From Bacillota bacterium (lineage in GTDB: Bacteria; Bacillota; Dethiobacteria; DTU022; UBA8154), in NCBI GenBank assembly GCA_030656575.1, contig JAUSPO010000157.1, forward strand, positions 1 through 46,435: 46,435 nucleotides of DNA, in the 5' to 3' direction. Position 1 is the stretch's first letter; every line of letters starts with the position of its first letter. Positions 23,958 to 32,056 of the stretch are shown here, in pieces. The notes beneath the pieces were generated by a model. That model made no database searches and was not told where the DNA came from. It worked only from the letters and a program-made list of their open reading frames with translations. The position numbers and the translations under genes were made by a program.

Positions 23958-24770
23958 TTAACTGTTAGATCTTTGATTTTTATTTAACATATCTTTTACA
24001 ATGGAATCAAAATTTTTCTGAAGATATGAATCTGTAATCCTGATAATGCTCCCCTTAGAACCTAAGGAACGATGTTCAATAATCCCTGCGCTCTGAAGCA
24101 GCTTCAGCGTTCGAGTTATTACCGGAGGTGAAATATTATTTTGATCTGCCATAGCTTTTATATTAGTTTTTATTGTGAATTTATCTGTTTCGAAATTTTG
24201 AAGTATAAGAAAGAAAAATTTTTCTCCGGAATAGCTCAGATTGTTGAGGACAGATTGTAGTTTCAGTTTGTTTCGTGCATCTTCATTTTTTTCTTTTTCC
24301 AATATTGAAACAAAATTCCTATTTAAGAATATAGCAATTATTTCGGATAAATAAATATTTTCTTTTGCTAGGGGCTCTTCAAAGTTAACTATAAGTAAAT
24401 GCCCAATCAGTTCATTTCCCCTGTAGAAAGGAATATTCTTAACGTGTTTAAAATTTTTACAGAAGTAATCATTTTTAAAAAGGCATTCTTTAACTACTGC
24501 ATGATTACCATTACTAAAGCAATAGGGTTTTATCAATGCCAATTTTTGCTTGGCAAGGCTGCATTCATAATAAGAAGGGCAGGATTTAGAAGCAATTAAT
24601 TTACCCTTACAATCTACAATAAAAATGGATACATCGAGCATGACTCCCAGTTCTGCTAAGATATTGTCAAGGTTATTGCCAGCAGATAACTGGAACAATC
24701 TTAAAATCTCCCTTACCCGGGGAAGCAGCACTATACTTCCAAGTTCCAAATCAATCTGCTTTACTATCAT
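23958..24770 (-). CDS. CodY-like transcriptional regulator
   Basis: 270 residues, close to CodY (259). The N-terminal part fits a GAF-type sensor (DVSIFIVDCKGKLIASKS). The C-terminal ~75 residues match the CodY winged helix: LSYSGEKFFFLIL, then VITRTLKLLQSAGIIEHRSL and GSKGSIIRI, against the LSYSELEAI and [20 protein letters not shown] pattern of CodY. Six Cys occur between residues ~54 and ~112, hinting at a metal or redox-sensitive sensor. Housekeeping CodY senses GTP and branched-chain amino acids and sits with xerC-hslVU. This copy sits in a catabolic cluster directly upstream of UbiD2, so it is probably a pathway-specific paralogue (inference). Confidence 0.8.
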   Translation of the reverse strand: MIVKQIDLELGSIVLLPRVREILRLFQLSAGNNLDNILAELGVMLDVSIFIVDCKGKLIASKSCPSYYECSLAKQKLALIKPYCFSNGNHAVVKECLFKNDYFCKNFKHVKNIPFYRGNELIGHLLIVNFEEPLAKENIYLSEIIAIFLNRNFVSILEKEKNEDARNKLKLQSVLNNLSYSGEKFFFLILQNFETDKFTIKTNIKAMADQNNISPPVITRTLKLLQSAGIIEHRSLGSKGSIIRITDSYLQKNFDSIVKDMLNKNQRSNS

Positions 24771-24890
24771 TTTACATTTCTACCTTTCCTAATATTGACT
24801 TCTTCGTCCGTAATACAAGTCAGTTGCATTTTGCTTCTAAATCCACTTAAAACCATATGAAGCCATATCAAAAAGTCTCGATTCCTTTAA

Positions 24891-25763
24891 TTAACTTATT
24901 AAGCATTTCTTAACTAAATCGGGAACTTCAAAGAGCAGTTCAGCTACCTGTACATTTGCTGCCTCAAGGGCCTTTACCTTGTTGGCAAATGTGCCTCTGC
25001 CCCTCTCAATGATCGCTCCGGCATGACCCATACGTTTACCGGGGGGCGCACTTTTCCCTGCCAGATATGCAATGACGGGCTTAACAGGGTTTTCCCTGAT
25101 ATATTCTGCAGCTTCCTCTTCTGACGTGCCGCCGATTTCACCGATCATAATGATCGCTTTTGTTTGATCATCCTGATTAAATTCTCTTAACACATCCAAA
25201 AAATTAAGTCCGGTAACCCTGTCTCCACCAAGACCTACCACTGTACTGGTTCCGATACCCTGTGCCAGCAGGCTGCCAACTATCTCATAAGTAAGTGTTC
25301 CGCTGCGGGAAATTACTCCCACCGGGCCATCTTTGAAAACATGGTTGGGAGCAACACCAATCTTGCAACCGCGGGAGGTCACGATACCGAAGGTATTGGG
25401 CCCCACTACTACTGCCCCCTGCCGGCGGGCATAATCTACAAGCCTGATTTCATCATGCAGTGGAATGTGCTCCGTAATACAGCCTATTACCTTTATTCCA
25501 GCATCCACGGCCTCGACCACCGCATCCAAGGCAAAAGGAGCAGGGATATAAATGGCCGTTGCATCGATCTGATGCTGCTCGCAGGCTGCAGCAACAGTAT
25601 CATAAACAGGTATTCCCTCCACCTGTTGTCCGCCTTTTCCAGGAGAAACCCCGGCAACAATATTGGTACCAAAGGATAGCATCTGGCGTGTATGAAAACT
25701 ACCCTGATTACCAGTAATCCCCTGTACTACTACTTGTGCATTATGAGCAACATAGATTGCCAT
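24891..25763 (-). CDS. sucD: Succinyl-CoA synthetase (ADP-forming) alpha subunit
   Basis: 290 residues, the normal SucD length. It has the CoA-binding Rossmann start (VVVQGITGNQGSFH), GPNTFGIV near the CoA site (commonly GPNTPG or GPNCPG), SRSGTLTYE, and the phosphohistidine in RMGHAGAI. With SucC it converts succinate, CoA and ATP to succinyl-CoA, or the reverse. It overlaps the end of sucC by 23 bases with its own GGGGGAG site inside sucC, so the pair is translationally coupled. Downstream of two class III CoA-transferases, its likely job is to recharge succinate to succinyl-CoA as CoA donor rather than to run a TCA cycle (inference). Confidence 0.95.
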   Translation of the reverse strand: MAIYVAHNAQVVVQGITGNQGSFHTRQMLSFGTNIVAGVSPGKGGQQVEGIPVYDTVAAACEQHQIDATAIYIPAPFALDAVVEAVDAGIKVIGCITEHIPLHDEIRLVDYARRQGAVVVGPNTFGIVTSRGCKIGVAPNHVFKDGPVGVISRSGTLTYEIVGSLLAQGIGTSTVVGLGGDRVTGLNFLDVLREFNQDDQTKAIIMIGEIGGTSEEEAAEYIRENPVKPVIAYLAGKSAPPGKRMGHAGAIIERGRGTFANKVKALEAANVQVAELLFEVPDLVKKCLIS

Positions 25764-26877
25764 TGCATTCTCCCCCTCTGGACAGCTCTACAGCTTTTAT
25801 TGCCGCTTCCTGCATATTACGGTAGGCTGTTATTCCGTTTTTCGCTAAAATTTTAAGACCCAATTCCTCGTTGGTACCGCTCATGCGCAAAACTACCGGA
25901 ACAGTGATCTCCTGCATTTTCTTGACCTGTACAAAAGCGTTGGCCACATCATCACAACGGGTAATACCACCAAAAATATTTATAAAAATAACTTTAGGGT
26001 TAGCAGCCAGCAGTATTTCCAGTGCTTTTGACGTCTGTTCCACATTGGCACCGCCGCCCGCATCCAGGAAATTTGCAGGACTTCCACCATAAAATTGGAT
26101 CGTATCCAGTGTAGCCATGGTAATTCCGGCACCGTTTGCCATGATAGCAATATCACCACCAAGCTCAACATAAGAAAGGCCGATACTTCTGGCTCGTTCT
26201 TCCAGAGGGCTGCCTTCAGTTACACGGGGGTATTCTTTTTGGCGAAAGTAAGCATCATCATCCACGGTTACTTTTGCATCCCCGGCAACAAAGCCCTTAT
26301 CGCAAAGGAACAGGGGGTTAATCTCTACCAGTTCAGCATCTGATTCTGCAAAAACACGAAAAAGTTTCGTTACAATATCCGCAAACTGTGTGATTGCCTT
26401 GCCCTGCAACCCTAACAGTCGTCCTATCTCTCTCCCAACCGAGGGGAAAATTCCTGTACTTAAGTTTACCGGCCATTTAATAATTCTCTCCTCCGGCACT
26501 TCCTCAATATCCATACCCCCTTGGGATGATGCTAAGATCACAGGCCTTCGCAGAGAACCATCCACCGTAATAGCCAGATAAATCTCCTGCTGTATCTCCA
26601 GCTTTTCTTCTACCAGTATCTTTTCCACTTTATTACCGTTCAGCTCTAAACCGAGTAGCTGTCCCGCAAATAGTTCAACCTCTCTAGGGGAAGAGGCAAA
26701 CTTAATACCTCCTGCCTTACCCCTTTTTCCGCTTAATACCTGCGCCTTCAGCACCACCTGGTTTAAACCTGAGCTGACCATTACAGCATCCCATGCATTT
26801 GAGACAACCTTGCCTCGGGGAACGGGAATCCCATGGCGTGAAAACAGCTCTTTTCCTGCATATTCAAATAGCTTCAT
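25741..26877 (-). CDS. sucC: Succinyl-CoA synthetase (ADP-forming) beta subunit
   Basis: 378 residues. It has an ATP-grasp domain at the N-terminus (MKLFEYAGKELFSRHGIPVPRG, VVLKAQVLSGKRGKAGGIKF) and the C-terminal ligase domain with GGGAN and FINIFGGITRCDDVA motifs. The start ATG at 26877 follows GAGGAGG with 7-base spacing; the six extra codons of the open frame are not needed. It lies 33 bases after a CoA-transferase gene and overlaps sucD. Placement within the CoA-transferase-UbiD3 operon ties it to succinyl-CoA regeneration for substrate activation. Confidence 0.95.
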   Translation of the reverse strand: MKLFEYAGKELFSRHGIPVPRGKVVSNAWDAVMVSSGLNQVVLKAQVLSGKRGKAGGIKFASSPREVELFAGQLLGLELNGNKVEKILVEEKLEIQQEIYLAITVDGSLRRPVILASSQGGMDIEEVPEERIIKWPVNLSTGIFPSVGREIGRLLGLQGKAITQFADIVTKLFRVFAESDAELVEINPLFLCDKGFVAGDAKVTVDDDAYFRQKEYPRVTEGSPLEERARSIGLSYVELGGDIAIMANGAGITMATLDTIQFYGGSPANFLDAGGGANVEQTSKALEILLAANPKVIFINIFGGITRCDDVANAFVQVKKMQEITVPVVLRMSGTNEELGLKILAKNGITAYRNMQEAAIKAVELSRGGECNGNLCCS

Positions 26878-26910
26878 GACACTTCCTCCTCGCAAACTAT
26901 GGCAACTGTC

Positions 26911-28128
26911 TTAACCGATAATATTTTGCTCCAGAAGTTTATTGTATTCGTCCTCTGAAAAGCCCAGCAGATTAGTGAAAAAATAGTAGTTGTGTTCCCC
27001 TATACAGGGACTGGGACGGTCAATTACCGCGGGCGTCTCTGAAAGTTGAAAAGCCGGTGACTCGTAGTTAAAACTACCCATTTCGGGGTGTTCAAGTTTA
27101 CACCAGATATGGCGGTGTTTTAACTGAGGGTCATTGTAAAGATCTTTCATATTATTTACCACACCGGCGCGAAGACCTACGGACTGCAACCTCTCCATTA
27201 GCTGCTCTGCTGTAAAGCTTGCTGTCCATTCAGCCATATGACTGTAGAGTTCATCCTCATTGCTCTTGCGTCCAGGCAGAGTGGAAAATTTGGGATCATG
27301 GGTCCACCTGGGGCTACCCATGACTTCTACCAGCTTCTCCCATTCCCGGTCGCTGAAAATGCCGATTGCGCACCAGCGATCCTCGCCCAGGCAGGGATAT
27401 ACATCATGAGGCGCCGCTGTGGAATGGCGATTACCCATACGGGTCGCAACCCTGTTGTTTATTAGATAATCCAATAACACCGGGGCAATAAACTGCAGGC
27501 CTCCTTCATACTGTGCCAGGTCAATATACTGGCCTTTACCCGTCCGGCGGCGATAATCCAGTGCTGCCGTCACGGATATAATCCCATAGCCTACACCGAT
27601 GTAATCTATATAAGGGCCATATAATAGAATGGGTGAATCATCAGGATACCCTGTTAAATGTGTAAAACCACTCAGAGAAGTTAACTGCGACCCAAAACCG
27701 GGATGATTGGCATGGGGGCCTGTCTGCCCCTGATTGCAGGAACCCACCATGATCAGGTCGGGTTTAATCTCCACTAATGCTTCGTATCCCAGGCCTAGCT
27801 TTTCCATGGTTCCCGGTGTAAAGTTCTCTATTACCACATCCGCCCAGGCAATTACTTTTTGGGCAATTTCTGAAGCCCCTGATGCCTTTAAATTGATAGT
27901 AATATCATACTTATTATTGTTGTGGATGGCAAAACAGCCGGAGCGATTCAGGCCGGGTTCATTGTCCGTATAAGGAGGATAATGAGTTCTAAAACCGTCG
28001 GGCCTGGCGAACGATTCCACTCGAACTACTTCCGCTCCAAAGTCTGCCATCATCTTACCAACTCCTGGCCCAGCAGCAAACCCACCGAATTCCGCTACTT
28101 TTATCCCCTCAAATACACGCTTTTCCAT
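26911..28128 (-). CDS. Class III CoA-transferase, subunit with catalytic Asp
   Basis: 405 residues of the CaiB/BaiF/Frc family. It has the N-terminal GIKVAEFGGFAAGPGVGKMMADFGAEVVRVE pattern, the VVIENFTPGTMEKLGLGYE helix, and Asp175 (YGPYIDYIG), which aligns with the aspartate that carries the acyl/CoA anhydride in formyl-CoA transferase (Asp169). A TGKGQYIDLA segment follows. The family moves CoA between carboxylic acids without ATP. The next upstream gene is a related family member that lacks this Asp, so the two probably form a heteromer. With sucCD behind it, succinyl-CoA is the likely donor. The acceptor is unknown; precedents for paired subunits include benzylsuccinate and phthalate CoA-transferases. 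Confidence 0.9.
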   Translation of the reverse strand: MEKRVFEGIKVAEFGGFAAGPGVGKMMADFGAEVVRVESFARPDGFRTHYPPYTDNEPGLNRSGCFAIHNNNKYDITINLKASGASEIAQKVIAWADVVIENFTPGTMEKLGLGYEALVEIKPDLIMVGSCNQGQTGPHANHPGFGSQLTSLSGFTHLTGYPDDSPILLYGPYIDYIGVGYGIISVTAALDYRRRTGKGQYIDLAQYEGGLQFIAPVLLDYLINNRVATRMGNRHSTAAPHDVYPCLGEDRWCAIGIFSDREWEKLVEVMGSPRWTHDPKFSTLPGRKSNEDELYSHMAEWTASFTAEQLMERLQSVGLRAGVVNNMKDLYNDPQLKHRHIWCKLEHPEMGSFNYESPAFQLSETPAVIDRPSPCIGEHNYYFFTNLLGFSEDEYNKLLEQNIIG

Positions 28129-28162
28129 CTTTTATACCTCCTAGTAACCCTTCTGTTAAGAC

Positions 28163-29425
28163 TTAAATTATTCCGGACTGTTTCATAATTCGAAGATCTT
28201 CGTTGTTAAAACCAAGTTCTTCAAAAATTTCTTCATTGTGCTCTCCGATCAAGGGCGCACGACGACGAATTCCGCAGGAAGCGTCAGAAAACTTGCAGAA
28301 ACCTCCTGGATAGGTAATTTCCGTCCCCAGTTCAGGATGCTCCACTTTCTGCCAGTATTCTCTGGCAGTAAGCTGGGGGTCTTCAAAAATTTCTTCAGCT
28401 GTAGCCACAGGATAACCTAACATCCGTCTTTTTATTGCTTCCTTAAAAAACTCTTTCTTAGTTTTTGTTTTAAAAAATTTTGCAGCAGGTGATTCTATCT
28501 GATCGATATCCTCTTGTGTAACAGTTGCAATATCAAAAGTACTCCAATCCTTGTTTTTAAGGTAGTCGGTAGCCATATCCTCTTCATTCATCCATTCCGT
28601 AAGGGCCTTATTGGTGATCCGCCCTGCCGGTCCACCATATACAATGAAGTTGATATAACCGTCCTTACATTCATATATAGTGCGCATCTTTGCACCTGTA
28701 ACACTGCGCCCGCTCATAATAGGGCCTTCTCGTGTAGGAATGACCCGGTTTACATCCCAGAAAGTGGGAGCATGGGCTAAAGTACAGAGCATGCTGGCCT
28801 GGGCGGAAACATCCACATGCTGACCCTTCCCTGTACTGCCGCGATAATAATGGGCCAACAGTGTACCAGCCGCTGCCTGCATTCCTGTCCACATATAGGA
28901 TTGTGGAACTGATACCCGTATCGGCGGCCTGTCAGGGTACCCCGCCAAAGACATCATGCCGCACATGGCCATAGTTATGAGATCAGATGCCTGATAATGA
29001 CTGTAAGGACCTGTCTGACCAAAAGGAGAAATGGATGTTAAAATTACCTGAGGGTTTATTTGTTTTAACTGTTCATATCCCAGCCCCAGTCCTTCAAGAT
29101 AACCAGGAGGAAAAGATTCAATCACAAAATCAGCAGTTTTTACAAGACGGCAAAATATATCTCTTCCAGTTTTCTCCTCCAGGTTAAGTGTAATGCCGCG
29201 TTTATTGTTATTATAGGCGAACCAGTAAAGACTTTTTTCATTGTCAGGCTGATCTTTAAAAAATGGTCCAAAGTTTCGTGCCTGATCACCGCCAGGTTTC
29301 TCAACCTTAATAACGTCTGCCCCCAAATCGCCGAGGATCTTTCCACATAAAAATCCATTTTCATTTGTTAAATCGAGGGCGCGAAAGGCTCCAAGCATCC
29401 AGTTTTCTTCATTTGTAAAGCTCAT
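28163..29425 (-). CDS. Class III CoA-transferase family subunit lacking the catalytic Asp
   Basis: 420 residues of the CaiB/BaiF family: RALDLTNENGFLCGKILGDLGADVIKVEKPGG, SFPPGYLEGLGLGYEQL, SPFGQTGPYSHYQASD, TGKGQHVDVSA. Alignment to the neighbouring subunit with no gaps between GYPD and TGKGQ puts Tyr177 where the nucleophilic Asp should be, so this chain alone should not catalyse classical transfer. It probably supplies structural or substrate-binding surfaces to a heteromer with the 26911-28128 product. The frame extends to 29485, but a ribosome binding site (AAGGA, 9-base spacing) favours the ATG at 29425. It lies 34 bases upstream of its partner and ~75 bases downstream of UbiD3. Confidence 0.88.
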   Translation of the reverse strand: MSFTNEENWMLGAFRALDLTNENGFLCGKILGDLGADVIKVEKPGGDQARNFGPFFKDQPDNEKSLYWFAYNNNKRGITLNLEEKTGRDIFCRLVKTADFVIESFPPGYLEGLGLGYEQLKQINPQVILTSISPFGQTGPYSHYQASDLITMAMCGMMSLAGYPDRPPIRVSVPQSYMWTGMQAAAGTLLAHYYRGSTGKGQHVDVSAQASMLCTLAHAPTFWDVNRVIPTREGPIMSGRSVTGAKMRTIYECKDGYINFIVYGGPAGRITNKALTEWMNEEDMATDYLKNKDWSTFDIATVTQEDIDQIESPAAKFFKTKTKKEFFKEAIKRRMLGYPVATAEEIFEDPQLTAREYWQKVEHPELGTEITYPGGFCKFSDASCGIRRRAPLIGEHNEEIFEELGFNNEDLRIMKQSGII

Positions 29426-29499
29426 ATACAGCCATCCTTTCCTTAAGTGGTAAAGGGATGTAATGGAGGACAGGAAGTCCTCCATCTACTTTTTTGATA

Positions 29500-31038
29500 T
29501 TAAATACCCGTTTCAGAGAACCATTTGGCATATGCACTCATAGAGTTTACAGCTTTCTCGGCCTCATCCTTATCAAACCATTTGGCAAGATCCACGAGTT
29601 TAACAGGGAATTCAGGACGATCAAAAGCCCACTTGTAGCGGTAAGGTGTCGTAGCATCAAAACCCATGCCTCCTGCATACTTGGCTTCGGATCGTACCCA
29701 CTGGACACCTTCTCCGGCAGCAGAACGTTCGGCTGGTTGGAAAGTCTGACCCATACCGCCGGGATTTACGATTAATAGATCTTTATCCACATCGACTCGG
29801 GTATTAATTGCCCACATCACATCTTCTGCCAGGTAAATGTTTATATCCTCATCCACCGCTACAGCAACCCGCATGCCCTGGGAAATAGTAAGTGCTGCTG
29901 TTAACAAGTTTTTCTGCCAGCCTTCATCCCTTTGGCGGCGCTTTTTAACCGAAAAAACACAACCTCCCCAATCGGTGCTTTCGATGGGAATATAAACATC
30001 CTGAACTAAGCCTGGAACCATCCTTTCAAAGAGTTCCAGCAACGAAGCTTCTCTAACCTTACAATCAATATGGTGAGTATCGAAACCGTGAACAATGGTG
30101 GGATAGTAAATGGGCTTGTCTTTGCGGTGAGTAATGGCTGTTATAATGAACCTGTATGTTCTGTAAGCTTTTCCCATATATCCTGACCACTCTGGATGGA
30201 ATGGATATTTCCCCTGTACATTATCTCTTTCCGCATCAGGATGTTCCCATGCTTTTTGGGTCGTATCCAGGTATCCTTCAATAACAATTTCGGCGTTAGC
30301 TATGGCGTACGCATCTACCGTCTTAGCTTTGACAAGATCTACCGGATAACCCTGTATTGCCCCGGCAATGGCGATTTCATCACAGCCAGGCGGAAGAATT
30401 GCGTAGTTAAAGCCAGAACCTGCCATTATTGTGCAGGCTGGAGGGACTCCCATATTAATGGTCATGTGAACATGCTCTTTTTTTATAAATTCAGTAACCG
30501 CCATATCCGTATGGGATCCCGGAGCTATCTGAAAGGTGCCCCAATCTTTGGCTTTGAAAAAGCTCATGCGGTTGTAACTGATATGGTGTCCGCCGAAGAA
30601 ATATTTTCCACTCATAAGGGTATTACCGCCGCCCAGGGTGCGTCCTGGATCCTTTTCGGTATGAGAAATCATAGGAACAGATTTCCAAACATCGATATCA
30701 TTACCAGTATTTACTACCTCCTGACAGGGGGCATTTTTCACTATTCTGGGAGGAATGGGATTGCGCAAAGCATCCCTGACTTTGTGTTTAAAATTTTTAG
30801 GTTCATCGACACCAAAAATTTTAGCTATTCTGCTTTCTTGAGCCATGAGATTTGTAAACAGTCTATTCTCGGGATATCCTTTTACGTTATTAAAAAGTAA
30901 TGCAGGGCCGTTATCAAGCTTTTTTTGGATTCCAGCCATCTCCAGATGGGGATCAATCTCTACATCTGTTACCAGTATTTCGCCTTCTTCTTTCAAAAAT
31001 TCCAGCGTCGACCTTAAACTCGATATGTCTTTTGCCAT
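29500..31038 (-). CDS. Divergent UbiD-family decarboxylase (UbiD3)
   Basis: 512 residues, clearly UbiD fold (NPIPPRIVKNAPCQEVV, GGGNTLMSGKYFFGG, GCDEIAIAGAIQG) but from a different branch than UbiD1/2. Arg157 (YNRMSFF) and Glu283 (HPEWSGY) of the catalytic triad are visible, but the first Glu of the E-x4-E pair is missing: the region reads GKYPFHPEWSGY, with a one-residue longer loop. It heads the operon with the two CoA-transferases and sucCD, so it may act on the CoA ester, as phthaloyl-CoA decarboxylase does (inference). AGGAGG precedes the ATG at 31038, and a sigma-54 type promoter lies ~150 bases upstream. Confidence 0.9.
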   Translation of the reverse strand: MAKDISSLRSTLEFLKEEGEILVTDVEIDPHLEMAGIQKKLDNGPALLFNNVKGYPENRLFTNLMAQESRIAKIFGVDEPKNFKHKVRDALRNPIPPRIVKNAPCQEVVNTGNDIDVWKSVPMISHTEKDPGRTLGGGNTLMSGKYFFGGHHISYNRMSFFKAKDWGTFQIAPGSHTDMAVTEFIKKEHVHMTINMGVPPACTIMAGSGFNYAILPPGCDEIAIAGAIQGYPVDLVKAKTVDAYAIANAEIVIEGYLDTTQKAWEHPDAERDNVQGKYPFHPEWSGYMGKAYRTYRFIITAITHRKDKPIYYPTIVHGFDTHHIDCKVREASLLELFERMVPGLVQDVYIPIESTDWGGCVFSVKKRRQRDEGWQKNLLTAALTISQGMRVAVAVDEDINIYLAEDVMWAINTRVDVDKDLLIVNPGGMGQTFQPAERSAAGEGVQWVRSEAKYAGGMGFDATTPYRYKWAFDRPEFPVKLVDLAKWFDKDEAEKAVNSMSAYAKWFSETGI

Positions 31039-31185
31039 CTAAAAAACCTCCTGATTTAAAATGTTTTTGTTCGCTACTTTGTAACAACAAACGTTAAACA
31101 TTAATTCAACCAAACGCATCCTTCCAAAAGAAACCTATTTTATTATATTTTATTAAAATATTTTGCCTTTTCTAACAAATTAACA

Positions 31186-31203
31186 ATGCAAGTTCTATAC
31201 CAA
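31186..31203 (-). promoter_or_regulatory. Sigma-54 type promoter of the UbiD3-CoA-transferase-sucCD operon
   Basis: The complement reads TTGGTATAGAACTTGCAT: TGG at -24 and TTGCA at -12, with GG and GC separated by exactly 10 bases. It agrees at 14 of 18 positions with the promoter upstream of the Fe-S subunit gene (34760-34777), which strengthens both calls. Confidence 0.65.
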
Positions 31204-31272
31204 CCCGAAAAGGCAAAATACTTTAAATAATGCCTTAAAATAAACTCTTCTATAAGGATAAACTGCAACCGG

Positions 31273-31288
31273 GTTTCATTTATGAAAC
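31273..31288. promoter_or_regulatory. Candidate enhancer palindrome upstream of UbiD3
   Basis: GTTTCATTTATGAAAC is a perfect 7-base inverted repeat around TT, 70-87 bases upstream of the -24 element. It carries the TGAAAC half-site also found upstream of the alcohol dehydrogenase promoter. It is a likely binding site for the PrpR-type activator. Confidence 0.5.
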
Positions 31289-31420
31289 AATCTATTCTTT
31301 TATTGAAACATTGGCTCAGAGAATTCTTTGCCTCTCTTTGCCTTTCTATGCCTCAATTATCATACAATTCTTTCTGCCAGACTTAATAATTCCAAAATTG
31401 AAACAATCTCCTCTAACAAA

Positions 31421-32008
31421 TCACCCCCTGCAGCTTATTTTTATTTTTTCTTCAACACCTTGCCAGCGGGAAAAAAGATTATGGTCAATATCGAATTGGT
31501 CCAGCACTTTTCCTACAGTCTGATTAATAAGATCCTGCATTGTTTGCGGATGATTATAAAATGCAGGCATTGGCGGTAAGAGTATACCACCTGCTTCAGT
31601 CACCATTGTCATTAAACGCAGGTGCCCTAAATGAAGGGGAGTCTCTCTTACCAGTAATACCAGCTTTCTTCTTTCTTTAAGGACAACATCGGCAGCTCTT
31701 ATCAAAAGATTTGTATTAAATGAGTTGGCTATGGCTGAAAGGGTTTTTATGGCGCATGGAGCAATAATCATTCCGCTTGTTTTAAAAGAACCGCTGGAGA
31801 TGGAAGCCCCGATATTATTGATATCGTGGACTTCCGCAGCCATTTTCTCCACTTCTTCGACTTCATAATTTGTTTCAAGTTGGATCGTTCTTTTGCTGGC
31901 TTCTGAAATAATTAAATGGGTCTCAATTTCAAGCTCATGTAATATTTCCAACATTTTTATACCATAAATTGCACCTGTAGCACCGGAAATTCCTACAACA
32001 ATTCTCAA
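31421..32008 (-). CDS. ubiX: UbiX-family flavin prenyltransferase
   Basis: About 195 residues. The Rossmann-like N-terminus RIVVGISGATGAIYGIKML, the central ISSGSFKTSGMIIAPCAIKTLSAIANSF and VLLVRETPLHLGHLRLM are diagnostic of UbiX/Pad1, which prenylates FMN with dimethylallyl phosphate to make the cofactor of UbiD enzymes. It should serve the three UbiDs of the cluster. A GTG at 32017 would overlap its own ribosome binding site; the TTG at 32008, 8 bases after AAGGGGG, gives the usual UbiX N-terminus. It lies ~50 bases downstream of the flavoprotein gene and is probably the last gene of that operon. Confidence 0.93.
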   Translation of the reverse strand: MRIVVGISGATGAIYGIKMLEILHELEIETHLIISEASKRTIQLETNYEVEEVEKMAAEVHDINNIGASISSGSFKTSGMIIAPCAIKTLSAIANSFNTNLLIRAADVVLKERRKLVLLVRETPLHLGHLRLMTMVTEAGGILLPPMPAFYNHPQTMQDLINQTVGKVLDQFDIDHNLFSRWQGVEEKIKISCRG

Positions 32009-32056
32009 GTTTGTCACCCCCTTGCTTGCGGAAGATTTAAAATAATATAAATAATA

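Larger units (their letters stand above)
31039..31420. other. 382-base regulatory region upstream of UbiD3
   Basis: No gene. It contains the UbiD3 ribosome binding site, a sigma-54 type promoter (31186-31203), a perfect 16-base palindrome (31273-31288) and further TTGAAACA half-sites near 31303 and 31399. No terminator for the ubiX unit, which ends at 31421, is obvious. Confidence 0.6.

Noticed and set aside
30196-30900. 234-codon plus-strand frame opposite UbiD3
   Set aside because: Its antisense partner is an unmistakable UbiD with a good start; the plus-strand product resembles nothing and has no ribosome binding site.
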